Assembly (NCBI GenBank): GCA_002449395.1
Contig: DKDP01000033.1
Coordinates: forward strand, 1 to 64,000
Direction of reading: 5' to 3'
Length of the DNA: 64,000 nucleotides
Source: Ruminococcaceae bacterium UBA6845
GTDB lineage: Bacteria; Bacillota; Clostridia; Oscillospirales; Acutalibacteraceae
Every line of letters starts with the position of its first letter. The stretch's first letter is position 1. The notes below the pieces were generated by a model. The model did not search any database and was not told the origin of the DNA. It saw only the letters and a program-made list of their open reading frames with translations. Below are positions 9,548 through 17,984 of the stretch, piece by piece. Position numbers and translations under genes: made by a program.

Positions 9548-10135
9548 ATGGGTAAAAAGTATCATTTTTTTGCGATGCTTTCAAGAATGAAATATATTAA
9601 CAGGTGGGCGCTGATGAGGAACACCTATGTGGAAAATATCAGCGAACATTCGCTTGAGGTTGCGACGGTTGCGCACTCCCTTGCCGTTATCCACAACAAG
9701 CGTTTTGGCGGCAATGTCAATGCCGATCGCACTGCGGTTCTGGGAGTTTTTCACGATGCGCCCGAAATTATCACGGGCGATATGCCGACCCCGGTCAAGT
9801 ATTACAGCAAGCAAATCCGTGACGCATACAACTGCGTTGAGGACGACGCCTGCAAGGCTTTGCTGCAAATGATTCCCGAGGATATCCGTGAGGAATACAA
9901 ACCGTTTTTCATCAAGCAGGATGAGGACCGTCAGCTTTGGAAATTTGTCAAGGCGGCGGACAGAATCTGCGCCTACACAAAATGCGTTGAAGAATCAAAG
10001 GCGGGCAATCACGACTTTGACAAGGCGGCAAAGACCAACCTCAAGGCGCTTGAGGATATGGATATGCCCGAGGTCAGGTGCTTTATGGAGGATTTTCTCC
10101 CGAGTTACAGCCTGACACTCGATGAAATGAACTGA
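9548..10135 (+). CDS. yfbR: HD-domain 5'-deoxynucleotidase, YfbR-like
   Basis: A 195-aa cytoplasmic HD-domain phosphohydrolase. [14 protein letters not shown] supplies the first His, [21 protein letters not shown] supplies the His-Asp pair and matches the YfbR signature closely, and [10 protein letters not shown] follows in the C-terminal helix region. By family knowledge it removes phosphate from deoxynucleoside 5'-monophosphates. GGAAGGTG precedes the start. It is 29 bases upstream of glnA and may be co-transcribed with it. Confidence 0.85.
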   Translation: MGKKYHFFAMLSRMKYINRWALMRNTYVENISEHSLEVATVAHSLAVIHNKRFGGNVNADRTAVLGVFHDAPEIITGDMPTPVKYYSKQIRDAYNCVEDDACKALLQMIPEDIREEYKPFFIKQDEDRQLWKFVKAADRICAYTKCVEESKAGNHDFDKAAKTNLKALEDMDMPEVRCFMEDFLPSYSLTLDEMN

Positions 10136-10164
10136 GGCAATTATTATTTGAGAGAGGTATAGAT

Positions 10165-11502
10165 ATGGGTAAGTATACAAAAGAGGACATCCTCCGAATG
10201 GCAAGAGAGCAAAACGTCAGATTCGTACGGCTCCAGTTTACGGATATTCTGGGCTGTATGAAAAACGTTGCTATCACGGTCAATCAGCTTGAAAAGGCTC
10301 TTGACAACGAGTGTATGACCGACGGATCTTCCATTGAGGGCTTTGTTCGCATTGAGGAGTCGGATATGTATCTTTATCCCGACTATGACTCGTTCGTTGT
10401 TCTTCCGTGGAATCATCTTTCCGACGGCAAGACGGCACGTCTGATCTGCGACGTTTACTGCTCGGACAGAACTCCGTTTATCGGCGATCCGAGAAACGTG
10501 CTCAAGCGTGCAATCAAAAAAGCTGACGATATGGGATACAAATTCAACGTAGGTCCCGAGCTTGAATTTTTCCTTTTCCACACTGATGATGAGGGCAGAC
10601 CGACAACCAAAACCCACGACAAAGCAGGATATTTTGATCTTGATAACGTCGATCTCGGCGGAGACTGCCGCCGTGATATGTGCGTTGCGCTTGAGGATAT
10701 GGGATTTGAGATTGAGGCGTCGCATCACGAATGTGCCGAGGGTCAGCACGAAATCGACTTTAAGTACGGCGATGTTCTCACCGTTGCCGACAAGGTAATG
10801 ACTTTCAAATATGTTGTTAAGAAATATGCACAGCTTCACAACCTCTATGCGACCTTTATGCCGAAGCCGATTTACGGAATTGCCGGCTCGGGTATGCACA
10901 CGAATATGTCCCTCTTTGACAAGGACGGCAACAATGTTTTCTGCGACCCGAACGGTCAGTACGGACTTTCGGAGACCGCACTCCACTTTGTCGCAGGTAT
11001 TATGAAGCACATTAAGGCAACAACGGCAATCAACAATCCGCTTGTCAATTCATATAAGAGACTTGTTCCGGGCTATGAGGCTCCCGTTTACATCGCTTGG
11101 TCTGCGTCGAACCGTTCTGCGCTCGTCCGTGTTCCTGCCGCCAGAGGCAAGGGCACAAGAGTTGAACTGAGAAGTGCCGATCCGTCCTGCAACCCGTATC
11201 TTGAAATGGCTCTCTGCCTGCTTGCGGGTCTTGACGGAATCGAGAAAGGCTATATGCCGCCCGAATCGACAGTCAAGAACATTTTCGATATGAGCGTTGA
11301 GGAGCGCAAGGCTGCAAAAATCGAATCACTCCCGGGCACGCTTGAGGAGGCTATCGACGAGTTTGAGGCAAGCGACTTTATTAAGGAAGCTCTCGGCGAG
11401 CACGTTTACACGAAGTTCATTGAAGCAAAGCGCCGTGAATGGGACAGTTACAGAACAAGCATTTCGCAGTGGGAAATTGATACCTACCTTGCAAAGTATT
11501 AA
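10165..11502 (+). CDS. glnA: Glutamine synthetase, type I
   Basis: Makes glutamine from glutamate, ammonia and ATP in the cytoplasm as a dodecamer. The 445-aa length fits the GSI-alpha group. Visible motifs are [18 protein letters not shown] (metal-binding Glu), [21 protein letters not shown] and the ATP site [16 protein letters not shown], then [29 protein letters not shown] precedes the ATG and a strong terminator follows. No GlnR-type regulator or amt gene is adjacent. Confidence 0.96.
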   Translation: MGKYTKEDILRMAREQNVRFVRLQFTDILGCMKNVAITVNQLEKALDNECMTDGSSIEGFVRIEESDMYLYPDYDSFVVLPWNHLSDGKTARLICDVYCSDRTPFIGDPRNVLKRAIKKADDMGYKFNVGPELEFFLFHTDDEGRPTTKTHDKAGYFDLDNVDLGGDCRRDMCVALEDMGFEIEASHHECAEGQHEIDFKYGDVLTVADKVMTFKYVVKKYAQLHNLYATFMPKPIYGIAGSGMHTNMSLFDKDGNNVFCDPNGQYGLSETALHFVAGIMKHIKATTAINNPLVNSYKRLVPGYEAPVYIAWSASNRSALVRVPAARGKGTRVELRSADPSCNPYLEMALCLLAGLDGIEKGYMPPESTVKNIFDMSVEERKAAKIESLPGTLEEAIDEFEASDFIKEALGEHVYTKFIEAKRREWDSYRTSISQWEIDTYLAKY

Positions 11503-11518
11503 TATCTGAATATAAAAA

Positions 11519-11560
11519 GGGACAGCGACGGAATTTAATTCGTCACTGTCCGTTTTATTT
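11519..11560 (+). terminator. Terminator of glnA
   Basis: Stem GGACAGCGACG (11520-11530) with CGTCACTGTCC (11541-11551), then GTTTTATTT. Confidence 0.75.
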
Positions 11561-11750
11561 ACTTGAAAAGTGTGCATCCCGAGGATTTGAACTGTTTGAT
11601 TTTTTCCTCGAGCAGTTCACGGGAGCAGTCGAATTTTTCGGCAAGGCAATCTATGCAGAAAAATTCCGTTGCACTGCGGTTTATTAGCTTCTTGGTCAGA
11701 CCGATGTCGTTTCCGCAAAGCTCCCTGCCGCATTTTATGCAGGTGCTCAT
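11559..11750 (-). CDS. Small four-cysteine zinc-ribbon-like protein
   Basis: A 63-aa protein starting with ATG overlapping the stop codon of the alpha-galactosidase gene (ATGA), so it is translationally coupled. Two CxxC pairs (CIKC near residue 4 and CIDC near residue 33), plus the single Cys between them, suggest zinc binding. The C-terminal half is charged and helical (CSRELLEEKIKQFKSSG). No enzyme motif is present and I do not recognise a named family. It may be a small DNA- or protein-binding accessory of the operon. Confidence 0.7.
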   Translation of the reverse strand: MSTCIKCGRELCGNDIGLTKKLINRSATEFFCIDCLAEKFDCSRELLEEKIKQFKSSGCTLFK

Positions 11751-12925
11751 TTATAATCGACGACCTTTGCACGGTAAACAACGCTTCCGTGAGCGGGAAG
11801 ATTAACGCCGACGGTATCGTTGATCGCTCTTGTGACCTCGCCCGTCCAGACATTCTTAAGTTCAAGTGTTTTTCCGGTGCTGAATCCGAGACCTACGGCG
11901 TCAAGAGTGAAGCACTCGTAGTGATCGTCATCTGTGAAATTAAAGAAACCGACTGCAAGATCACCGTTTTCAAGATGTCTTACGATAACAGGCATATGAT
12001 CGGGATACCAGCCGAAAATCGGCTCATCGCCCTTTCTCTCGGAGTTTATAACTCTGTTGCCGTTGACAAAGTACGGCTGTCTGTATGCGGCGTCCTGATC
12101 AATCTTAATAAGCTCCTCATTCTTAAGAATTGCCATTGCATCTTCATCCGCCTCTCTGAGATCACAGCCGATAATGAGCGGCGAACCCATCATTGCCCAG
12201 AATGCAAAATGAGTTTTGTACTCCTCTGTTGTGCATCCCTTAAGACCGACATGACCCTTGCCCTTCATACCGACAACGAGCATATCCATATCGTTGAAGC
12301 AACCGCCGCCGTTGTATTCGGCAACCTTATACTGCGAGAGTGCAAGCTCCTTGATCGACTCCCACGTGTCGAAAATATCGCCCGTCGAACGCCATGTGTG
12401 AGCGCCCGTCTCCTTGATCCAGCTCTTTGTGTTCTCACTTCCCCATGAGCAGGCGGCGAAAAGAATATCCCTGCCGCAGTTTGCGAGGGCGAGACCCATT
12501 TTCTTGTAAAGCATATGACCGTAGGTTGTGAACGGGTGATAGCAATAGTCGTATTTGAGGTAATCGACGCCCCACTCGGCAAAGCACTTAGCGTCAATAA
12601 ATTCGTGATCGAGACTGCCTGGATATGCGGCGCAGGTCATTGTACCGGCGCAGGAGTACATTCCGAATTTAAGTCCCTTTGAGTGAACATAGTCGGAAAC
12701 ATATTTCATACCGTGGGGAAACTTTTCGGGATCGGGAACGATCTCATTATTCTCGTTTCTCTCCCTGAGGCTCCAGCAGTCGTCAATGATAACATATTCG
12801 TAGCCGCAGTCCCTGAGTCCGCTCTCGACGATAAAATCGGCAGTCTCCATAACTACCTTTTCGTTTATATTCTCAGCAAAAGTGTTCCATGAGTTCCATC
12901 CCATGGGAGGTCTGTTGATTACCAT
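11747..12925 (-). CDS. Alpha-galactosidase, glycoside hydrolase family 27
   Basis: A 392-aa intracellular enzyme (no signal peptide) hydrolysing terminal alpha-galactosides. The start MVINRPPMGWNSWNTF is the family signature, followed by YVIIDDCWS, the nucleophile Asp in YLKYDYC and the acid/base region RSTGDIFDTWES. The C-terminal part is a short beta domain. A ribosome binding site AAAGGAGA precedes the start. The downstream small zinc-ribbon gene overlaps it. A GH36-type enzyme at 27.1 kb probably works on related substrates, so the host appears to use plant-type galactosides. Confidence 0.92.
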   Translation of the reverse strand: MVINRPPMGWNSWNTFAENINEKVVMETADFIVESGLRDCGYEYVIIDDCWSLRERNENNEIVPDPEKFPHGMKYVSDYVHSKGLKFGMYSCAGTMTCAAYPGSLDHEFIDAKCFAEWGVDYLKYDYCYHPFTTYGHMLYKKMGLALANCGRDILFAACSWGSENTKSWIKETGAHTWRSTGDIFDTWESIKELALSQYKVAEYNGGGCFNDMDMLVVGMKGKGHVGLKGCTTEEYKTHFAFWAMMGSPLIIGCDLREADEDAMAILKNEELIKIDQDAAYRQPYFVNGNRVINSERKGDEPIFGWYPDHMPVIVRHLENGDLAVGFFNFTDDDHYECFTLDAVGLGFSTGKTLELKNVWTGEVTRAINDTVGVNLPAHGSVVYRAKVVDYK

Positions 12926-12980
12926 AATTTAATCTCCTTTTTGTTTGTTAGAAAGATTATATCAATTGCAGGAACGTCTG

Positions 12981-13505
12981 TCAATCACTCTGTTCCGCTT
13001 CTTCCCAATTAAATTTCGTCAGCTTTCCCGAACAAAGCAGATCGGGATAATCCCACTGCCTGAGAACCTCATAAACAGCTATTGCAACCGAATTTGAGAG
13101 ATTCAGGCTTCTTGCGGACGAATCGTTGATCATCGGGATTCGCACGCACTCTTTCGGATGCTTGAAAAGCAGATCCTCGGGCAAGCCCTTTGTCTCTTTC
13201 CCGAAAAACAGGTACACGTTGTCGCTGTATTCAACATCAACATAGCGGTTCTGCGCCTTTGTTGTGAAAAAACGATACTGTCCGTTCGGATTCTTTTCAA
13301 AGAAATCATCAAGATTTTTATAGTAGGTTATATCGAGCAGGTGCCAGTAATCAAGTCCTGCCCTTTTTAATTTTCTGTCGTCAATCTTGAAGCCCATCGG
13401 CTCGATTATATGAAGCCTTGTGCCCGTTGCGGCGCAGGTTCTGGCGATATTGCCGGTGTTCTGCGGTATTTCGGGTTCGACAAGAACTATATTCAAAACT
13501 GCCAT
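12981..13505 (-). CDS. trmL: tRNA (cytidine(34)-2'-O)-methyltransferase
   Basis: A SPOUT-fold enzyme methylating the ribose of the wobble base in leucine tRNAs. The 174-aa protein starts MAVLNIVLVEPEIPQNTGNIART, the TrmL (YibK) signature, with the knotted SAM site further on at FGKETKGLP and RIPMINDSSARSLNLSNSVAI. Length is typical for the minimal SPOUT family. The ribosome binding site is AGAGGA. It lies 12 bases downstream of the pyridoxal kinase gene and is probably co-transcribed. Confidence 0.93.
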   Translation of the reverse strand: MAVLNIVLVEPEIPQNTGNIARTCAATGTRLHIIEPMGFKIDDRKLKRAGLDYWHLLDITYYKNLDDFFEKNPNGQYRFFTTKAQNRYVDVEYSDNVYLFFGKETKGLPEDLLFKHPKECVRIPMINDSSARSLNLSNSVAIAVYEVLRQWDYPDLLCSGKLTKFNWEEAEQSD

Positions 13506-13517
13506 TGTAATTCCTCT

Positions 13518-14360
13518 TTACTGTAATGCTTTTATGAGATCGGGAATCTGCGGTTCAAAGCAGAGACCGTATTTCCTTTCCGTGCCTGCCTCAAGGGTTG
13601 CTTCAACGCACTTACAGGTATAGCCCATTGCAATCTGAACCGAATCGGCAAACGCCTTGCCGCTCATAACCGCCGCAGTAAGCACCGATGCAAAAACATC
13701 GCCCGTGCCGGGAAAACGTCCCTCCGTTTTCGGGGTGAAGAACATATTTGCCTTGCCCATCAGGCTGTCATATATCGCACAGCCGATCTGTCCGTCACCG
13801 AAGTCGACGCCCGTGACAACTATTCTGCCCGTACCGAGGTTTCTCAGGGAAATAAGCAATTGCTTGATGAAGTCCATATCGTACTGTCCGTCGCTCATTT
13901 CCATACCCGTCAGCATACACGCCTCGGTCACATTAGGAACAATGATGTCCGCAACCGAGCAAAGGAAACGCATTTCGGAGATAAAAGAATCGTCGATTCC
14001 CTTGTAAAAAACGCCGTCGTCGCCCATAACGGGATCAACGATGCAAAGCGTATCGCTCTTTTTAAAATCAAGCAGGAAACGCTTTACGCTTTCCGCCTGC
14101 TCACGGCTTGCAAGATAGCCGCTGTATATACAGTCGAATCTTATACCGAGCTTTTTCCAATGATCGGCAATTTCAGAAATTTTATCTGTCAGATCCGTTC
14201 GGACAAAGCCCTCAAACTCCGTATGTGCTGAGAAGATTCCCGTCGGCAGCGGAATACTTTCAAATCCGCAGGCGGAGATTATCGGCATCGCAACGGTCAT
14301 TGAACATCTGCCGACGCAGGATAAATCATTTATTAACGCCGCTTTCTTTTGTTTTTTCAA
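13518..14360 (-). CDS. pdxY: Pyridoxal/pyridoxamine kinase
   Basis: Phosphorylates pyridoxal-type vitamers to salvage vitamin B6. The 280-aa ribokinase-fold protein begins with NDLSCVGRCSMTVAMPIISACG, has DPVMGDDGVFY in the middle and the phosphate/anion-hole motif PGTGDVFASVLTA near residue 225, where the catalytic Asp lies. It matches the PdxY/PdxK branch rather than ThiD by its N-terminus. It is the first gene of a pair with trmL. No regulatory element is evident upstream. Confidence 0.87.
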   Translation of the reverse strand: MKKQKKAALINDLSCVGRCSMTVAMPIISACGFESIPLPTGIFSAHTEFEGFVRTDLTDKISEIADHWKKLGIRFDCIYSGYLASREQAESVKRFLLDFKKSDTLCIVDPVMGDDGVFYKGIDDSFISEMRFLCSVADIIVPNVTEACMLTGMEMSDGQYDMDFIKQLLISLRNLGTGRIVVTGVDFGDGQIGCAIYDSLMGKANMFFTPKTEGRFPGTGDVFASVLTAAVMSGKAFADSVQIAMGYTCKCVEATLEAGTERKYGLCFEPQIPDLIKALQ

Positions 14361-14467
14361 AAAATCAGCTCCAAAAATTTCTTTTGAAGATTATACCACA
14401 TCGCTTCGGAATAATCAATTCGCCGACGGATAAAATAATAACAAATCACAAAACGGAGGTCAGAAAA

Positions 14468-14638
14468 ATGAAAAGCACAGGTTCTTCGGTCGCAAAGGGA
14501 ATCGGCGTCGGTATGCTTGTCGGCGGTGCGATGACCCTTATCGGCTCATCAATGATGAACAGCAAGAAAGCCAACTATAAAAAGATGGCAAAGAAAGCTA
14601 TCAAGTCCGCAGAATCCTTTATGGATTCGATGATGTAA
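14468..14638 (+). CDS. Small 56-aa membrane-associated protein
   Basis: The start at 14468 is set by GGAGGT eight bases upstream. A longer in-frame extension covers antisense pdxY sequence and is rejected. The peptide has a Gly-rich hydrophobic stretch (GIGVGMLVGGAMTLIGSSMM, residues 11-30) and a Lys-rich helical tail ending in ESFMDSMM. It resembles small YtxH-like or DUF3918-type membrane proteins but I cannot name it securely. A perfect 14-base-pair terminator follows, so it is a short independent transcript. Confidence 0.7.
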   Translation: MKSTGSSVAKGIGVGMLVGGAMTLIGSSMMNSKKANYKKMAKKAIKSAESFMDSMM

Positions 14639-14652
14639 ACCGAGCATCACAA

Positions 14653-14695
14653 AATCCCCACGGCAGAAATTACACTGCCGTGGGGATTTTTTTAT
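14653..14695 (+). terminator. Strong bidirectional terminator
   Basis: Stem AATCCCCACGGCAG (14653-14666) with CTGCCGTGGGGATT (14675-14688) followed by seven Ts. It also faces the end of the minus-strand hydrolase gene, after whose stop it lies. Confidence 0.88.
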
Positions 14696-16195
14696 TTATT
14701 TTACGTTATTGATTATTGTTTTCACGAGCTTTATGATATCATTTATAATAAGTCGTAATTTGTCGAATAATGTCGAATCGTTCTGAATCGGAAATTCGGG
14801 AGAAATTTTCTCTCCGTCAAAAACCGTGAACCTCGGATATTTGTCGAAGTCCTCTACCGTGCCCTGACCGTCGTACCTCATAAAGGTTCTCATCATTTCG
14901 TTAAGAGCCTCATCCTTACTGCCGTGCTTCATATATTTGACAAACCACGTCTGCTCCGGGAAAAGGCAGGTTGATGCGTCAACTGTTCTGTCGGGCGAGA
15001 CATACGGCGATGTCACGTCAGCATTCTCAAGAGTCGAGCCGAACGGAGCGGCAGTTGCGCCGAACGACGCATATTTAACGTCAATAATTCCGTCACCCAT
15101 ATTGCTCGCCGACGGTGTGATCGGCAGTGAGGAATAGCCGTATCTTGTGATTACATAAACATTGCACTTTTCATTGACCGCTTTAAGCGTCTCGGCCTTT
15201 TTACTGCGGACAAGATTGTTGTAATTTTCCACCTTGGATTTCAGTGCGGAATAGTCCGTTTCGGAGTCCTTGTAAATTGTGTTAAAGACGAAATCCATCG
15301 CATCGTCCATATACTCGTCGGGAACCATTGCCCAAACGGGAAGCCATCCGCCGAAGAGCGGAACCACCGACCTTGCGCACACCTCGTTCTGAATGTGCGA
15401 GCTGAGCCCGTTCAACAAATCTGTCACGGTATCGAGCAGTCCCGTTGCGTCCAGAGCCTCAAATGCGGCATTTATAAGGTGCTCATACTCCGTGCCCTTA
15501 AAGGCATAGAACATATAATCCGTAATTGCATCGCCGCTGAAATGCAGCTTTCCGCTCATAAGCTCACCGGTGTATGTCTCGCCGTAAATTGCCGTCGAAT
15601 TGAATACGACAGTTCTGACCTTATCACAGCCGTAAAGGGTAAAGTAGGTCGTTGCCACAACTCCGCCGAAGCTATGGCAGGTCAGCGCAACCTGATCGCA
15701 ACCCGAGACATCAAGAACATAGTTTATAAAATCGTTCAGCTGACCTGCGATTTTTATCGGATCCTCTCGCCAGTCGTACTTGAAATAAATATCGCTGTCG
15801 GCTTTTATTTTGCTTTTTGACGGATATTTAAAGCGAATACCCGATCCCTCCTTGACCGTTCCGTCGGGGTTGTTCATCGCCCGGGAAAACAGCTTGGCAG
15901 TAACGTCGCCCATTGATTTTCCGAAATCGTCCCAATCCTTTGTCAGAGCAAACTCCGCAAAAACAGGGATACTTTCCTTGACGGCGGCTGTTATTTCCTC
16001 CTCCGTCGGCGGCCACGACGGGAGCGAATCCGGGTCGTCAACGTCATCATATACGGTGGAGCTCATAAATCCGTGCACCCATATACGTGGGCATTTTTCA
16101 TCCTTTGCCGTTGCGGCAACGGACAGCAGCGGAACAATTACAATCAGTATTGCCGTCACTGCGGCGACATAGCCTCGCAAAATTTTTCTTTTCAT
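14696..16195 (-). CDS. Secreted alpha/beta hydrolase, LCAT/lipase-like
   Basis: A 499-aa protein with a signal peptide or N-terminal anchor (residues 1-30). WVHGFMSS (39-46) is a lipase oxyanion-hole segment. The nucleophile elbow is CHSFGG (Ser175). The candidate acid and base are in GDGIIDV and KHGSKDE towards the C-terminus. The overall layout resembles the lecithin:cholesterol acyltransferase/lipase family. The last 30 residues form an amphipathic helix-like tail (LRLIINDIIKLVKTIINNVK). AGGAGGA precedes the start. Substrate is unknown; a lipid ester is inferred. Confidence 0.75.
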   Translation of the reverse strand: MKRKILRGYVAAVTAILIVIVPLLSVAATAKDEKCPRIWVHGFMSSTVYDDVDDPDSLPSWPPTEEEITAAVKESIPVFAEFALTKDWDDFGKSMGDVTAKLFSRAMNNPDGTVKEGSGIRFKYPSKSKIKADSDIYFKYDWREDPIKIAGQLNDFINYVLDVSGCDQVALTCHSFGGVVATTYFTLYGCDKVRTVVFNSTAIYGETYTGELMSGKLHFSGDAITDYMFYAFKGTEYEHLINAAFEALDATGLLDTVTDLLNGLSSHIQNEVCARSVVPLFGGWLPVWAMVPDEYMDDAMDFVFNTIYKDSETDYSALKSKVENYNNLVRSKKAETLKAVNEKCNVYVITRYGYSSLPITPSASNMGDGIIDVKYASFGATAAPFGSTLENADVTSPYVSPDRTVDASTCLFPEQTWFVKYMKHGSKDEALNEMMRTFMRYDGQGTVEDFDKYPRFTVFDGEKISPEFPIQNDSTLFDKLRLIINDIIKLVKTIINNVK

Positions 16196-16426
16196 ATAAA
16201 TCCTCCTGAAAACTGAGTTACTGCTAACAGATTTAGTATATCAAAATGGATATTTTTGTCAAGAAAAAACAATTTTGTGTAGATTCCGAAGCGGAATCTA
16301 TATTTATTTTCTGTCGGTTTTTGGCAAAAATTGGTATATTAAATCGAAATTTATCTTCAAAAGCCGACATTCGGGGAAAGTGAGCGAAACGAATTTATAA
16401 TTTCAGAAAAAACGGAGGTCAACGAA

Positions 16427-16774
16427 ATGGAAATTCAAGCTATTCTCAGAAAGCTCGGCATTTGCAGTACATACAGGGGCTACAAGGCTATGGTAATTGC
16501 GCTCACTCTTGCACTCGAGGACGAGGATCGTCTGAATGCAATCACACGTGAAATCTATGCCGAAACGGCAAGACAATTGGGTTCGACCCCGTCCGCTGTC
16601 GAAAAAAATCTTCGCACCGTGGTTATGCGTGCGTGGGACATAAACCGAACCGATCTTGAGCGAATGGCAGGCTACCGCCTTGAAGCGATGCCGAGCGTTT
16701 CCGAATTTTTGGATATCCTTTTCAATTACATCCAGCGCAGCCGTATGCGTAAAAGCAAAAAGAGCCGTTCATAA
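16427..16774 (+). CDS. Stand-alone Spo0A C-terminal DNA-binding domain protein
   Basis: All 115 residues match the effector domain of Spo0A: ILRKLGI, YRGYKAMVIAL, ITREIYAETARQLGSTPSAVEKNLRTVV and a final helix, including the TPSAVE recognition helix used to contact DNA. No receiver domain is encoded upstream: 200 bases of AT-rich sequence with its own GGAGGT site precede the ATG. The regulator would therefore lack phosphorylation control and might bind Spo0A-box-like sites constitutively or compete with Spo0A. It ends in a Lys/Arg-rich tail. Confidence 0.85.
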   Translation: MEIQAILRKLGICSTYRGYKAMVIALTLALEDEDRLNAITREIYAETARQLGSTPSAVEKNLRTVVMRAWDINRTDLERMAGYRLEAMPSVSEFLDILFNYIQRSRMRKSKKSRS

Positions 16775-16795
16775 GAACAGCTCTTGAATATCGGA

Positions 16796-17863
16796 TCAGA
16801 ATCTGACAACGCAGTTTTTCTCTGCCGATTCAAACATCGCCTCGACAACCTTGATAAGACGTCTCTGCTGGTCGTGAGTTACGATCGGATCAGCCTTACC
16901 CTCAATAACATCGCAAATGTTGTTGTAAAGGGTATGTTCACCGCTGAAGCCCTTATCCTCAACATACGGAAGAGGGAAAGTCTCGATCGAATCATCGGTT
17001 CTCGGCGCCATAGTCTTTGTAAGACCCACACCCGTCCTAATCGGAACGGCGTCCTTATTTTCCCAGTCCGAAACCATAACAACCTTGCCGCTGAGATCCC
17101 ACTCGCAGATTGCGGAACCGTTGATTCCCTGAACGTGCCAACGGGGATAATCAATGAAATTATTCGTGCCGACGGAGATCATATATGTTGAATCGTCCTT
17201 GTAATTGAGCGATGCGACAAATCCGTCGTCAACCTCGTCATTGGTGATATGAGTTACCTGACAGTATACGGAGTCAAGCTCCTTATCGTCAAACATCATA
17301 AGCGCCTGATCGAGAATATGTATTCCCCAGTCAAGAATCATTCCGCCGCCCTGAGCCTTTCTCTGGCGCCAGTCACCCGGGATTCCTCTTGAACCGCTGA
17401 CACGGGATTCAATCCTGAAGATTTTACCAAGTGTGTTCTCGTCATAAAGACGTTTAACAGTGAGATAATCGGGATCATATCTTCTGTTCTGATGCACGGT
17501 GAAGAACTTTCCTGTGCGCTCGCTCGCCTTTATCATATCGTCAAGCGACTCGCTCGACATTGTGACGGGCTTCTCGCTCATTACGTTTTTGCCTGCCTCT
17601 AAAGCGGCAATAACAATATCGTGATGGAAGTCGTTCGGTGTTGCGACAACAACGAAGTCGATCCTTTCGTCCGCAAGAAGCTCCTCCTGAGAGGAGAATG
17701 CGTGCCAGCCCTTTTCCTCGGCAGCCTTGTTCTTCTCGGGGTTAATATCGTAAATTCCGACAAGCTCCATACGGTCGCTCATATATTTTGACATCTTTTC
17801 GGCGTGCCAACTGCCCATTCCGCCGCAGCCTATGACTGCGCCGCCGATTTTTCCGTTTACCAT
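16796..17863 (-). CDS. Gfo/Idh/MocA-family oxidoreductase
   Basis: A 355-aa NAD(P)-dependent sugar or inositol dehydrogenase. The N-terminal Rossmann motif is GAVIGCGGMGSWHAE (about residues 8-22), followed by the family motif SEKPVTMS (residues 96-103) with the catalytic Lys and by DWGIHILDQAL with Asp/His. The C-terminal alpha/beta domain is present. It is the last gene of an operon with two TIM-barrel isomerases, a set typical of inositol, hexuronate or amino-sugar use. The actual substrate is not determinable. Confidence 0.88.
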   Translation of the reverse strand: MVNGKIGGAVIGCGGMGSWHAEKMSKYMSDRMELVGIYDINPEKNKAAEEKGWHAFSSQEELLADERIDFVVVATPNDFHHDIVIAALEAGKNVMSEKPVTMSSESLDDMIKASERTGKFFTVHQNRRYDPDYLTVKRLYDENTLGKIFRIESRVSGSRGIPGDWRQRKAQGGGMILDWGIHILDQALMMFDDKELDSVYCQVTHITNDEVDDGFVASLNYKDDSTYMISVGTNNFIDYPRWHVQGINGSAICEWDLSGKVVMVSDWENKDAVPIRTGVGLTKTMAPRTDDSIETFPLPYVEDKGFSGEHTLYNNICDVIEGKADPIVTHDQQRRLIKVVEAMFESAEKNCVVRF

Positions 17864-17907
17864 TTTTCTACTCCTAATATAAAGAAAGTTTTTGCGAAAA
17901 ATACCAA

Positions 17908-17966
17908 GCCTCCCCTTGAAGCAAGGGGAGGGGGACCGCTTGCGGTGGTGGGGATTTATTTATTCT
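17908..17966 (+). repeat. Partial copy of the palindromic dispersed repeat
   Basis: Starts AAGCCTCCCCTTGAAGCAAG and continues GAGG, CTTGCGGTGGTGGGGATTTATTT as in the copy at 1969. The right half is missing and replaced by the 3' end of the downstream gene. It lies in the intergenic space of an otherwise tight operon. Confidence 0.7.
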
Positions 17967-17984
17967 GACCCCATCCGACATCGG

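Noticed and set aside
10144..11010. Long antisense frame of 288 codons in glnA
   Set aside because: It is a shadow of a strongly biased core gene; no ribosome binding site and no family resemblance.
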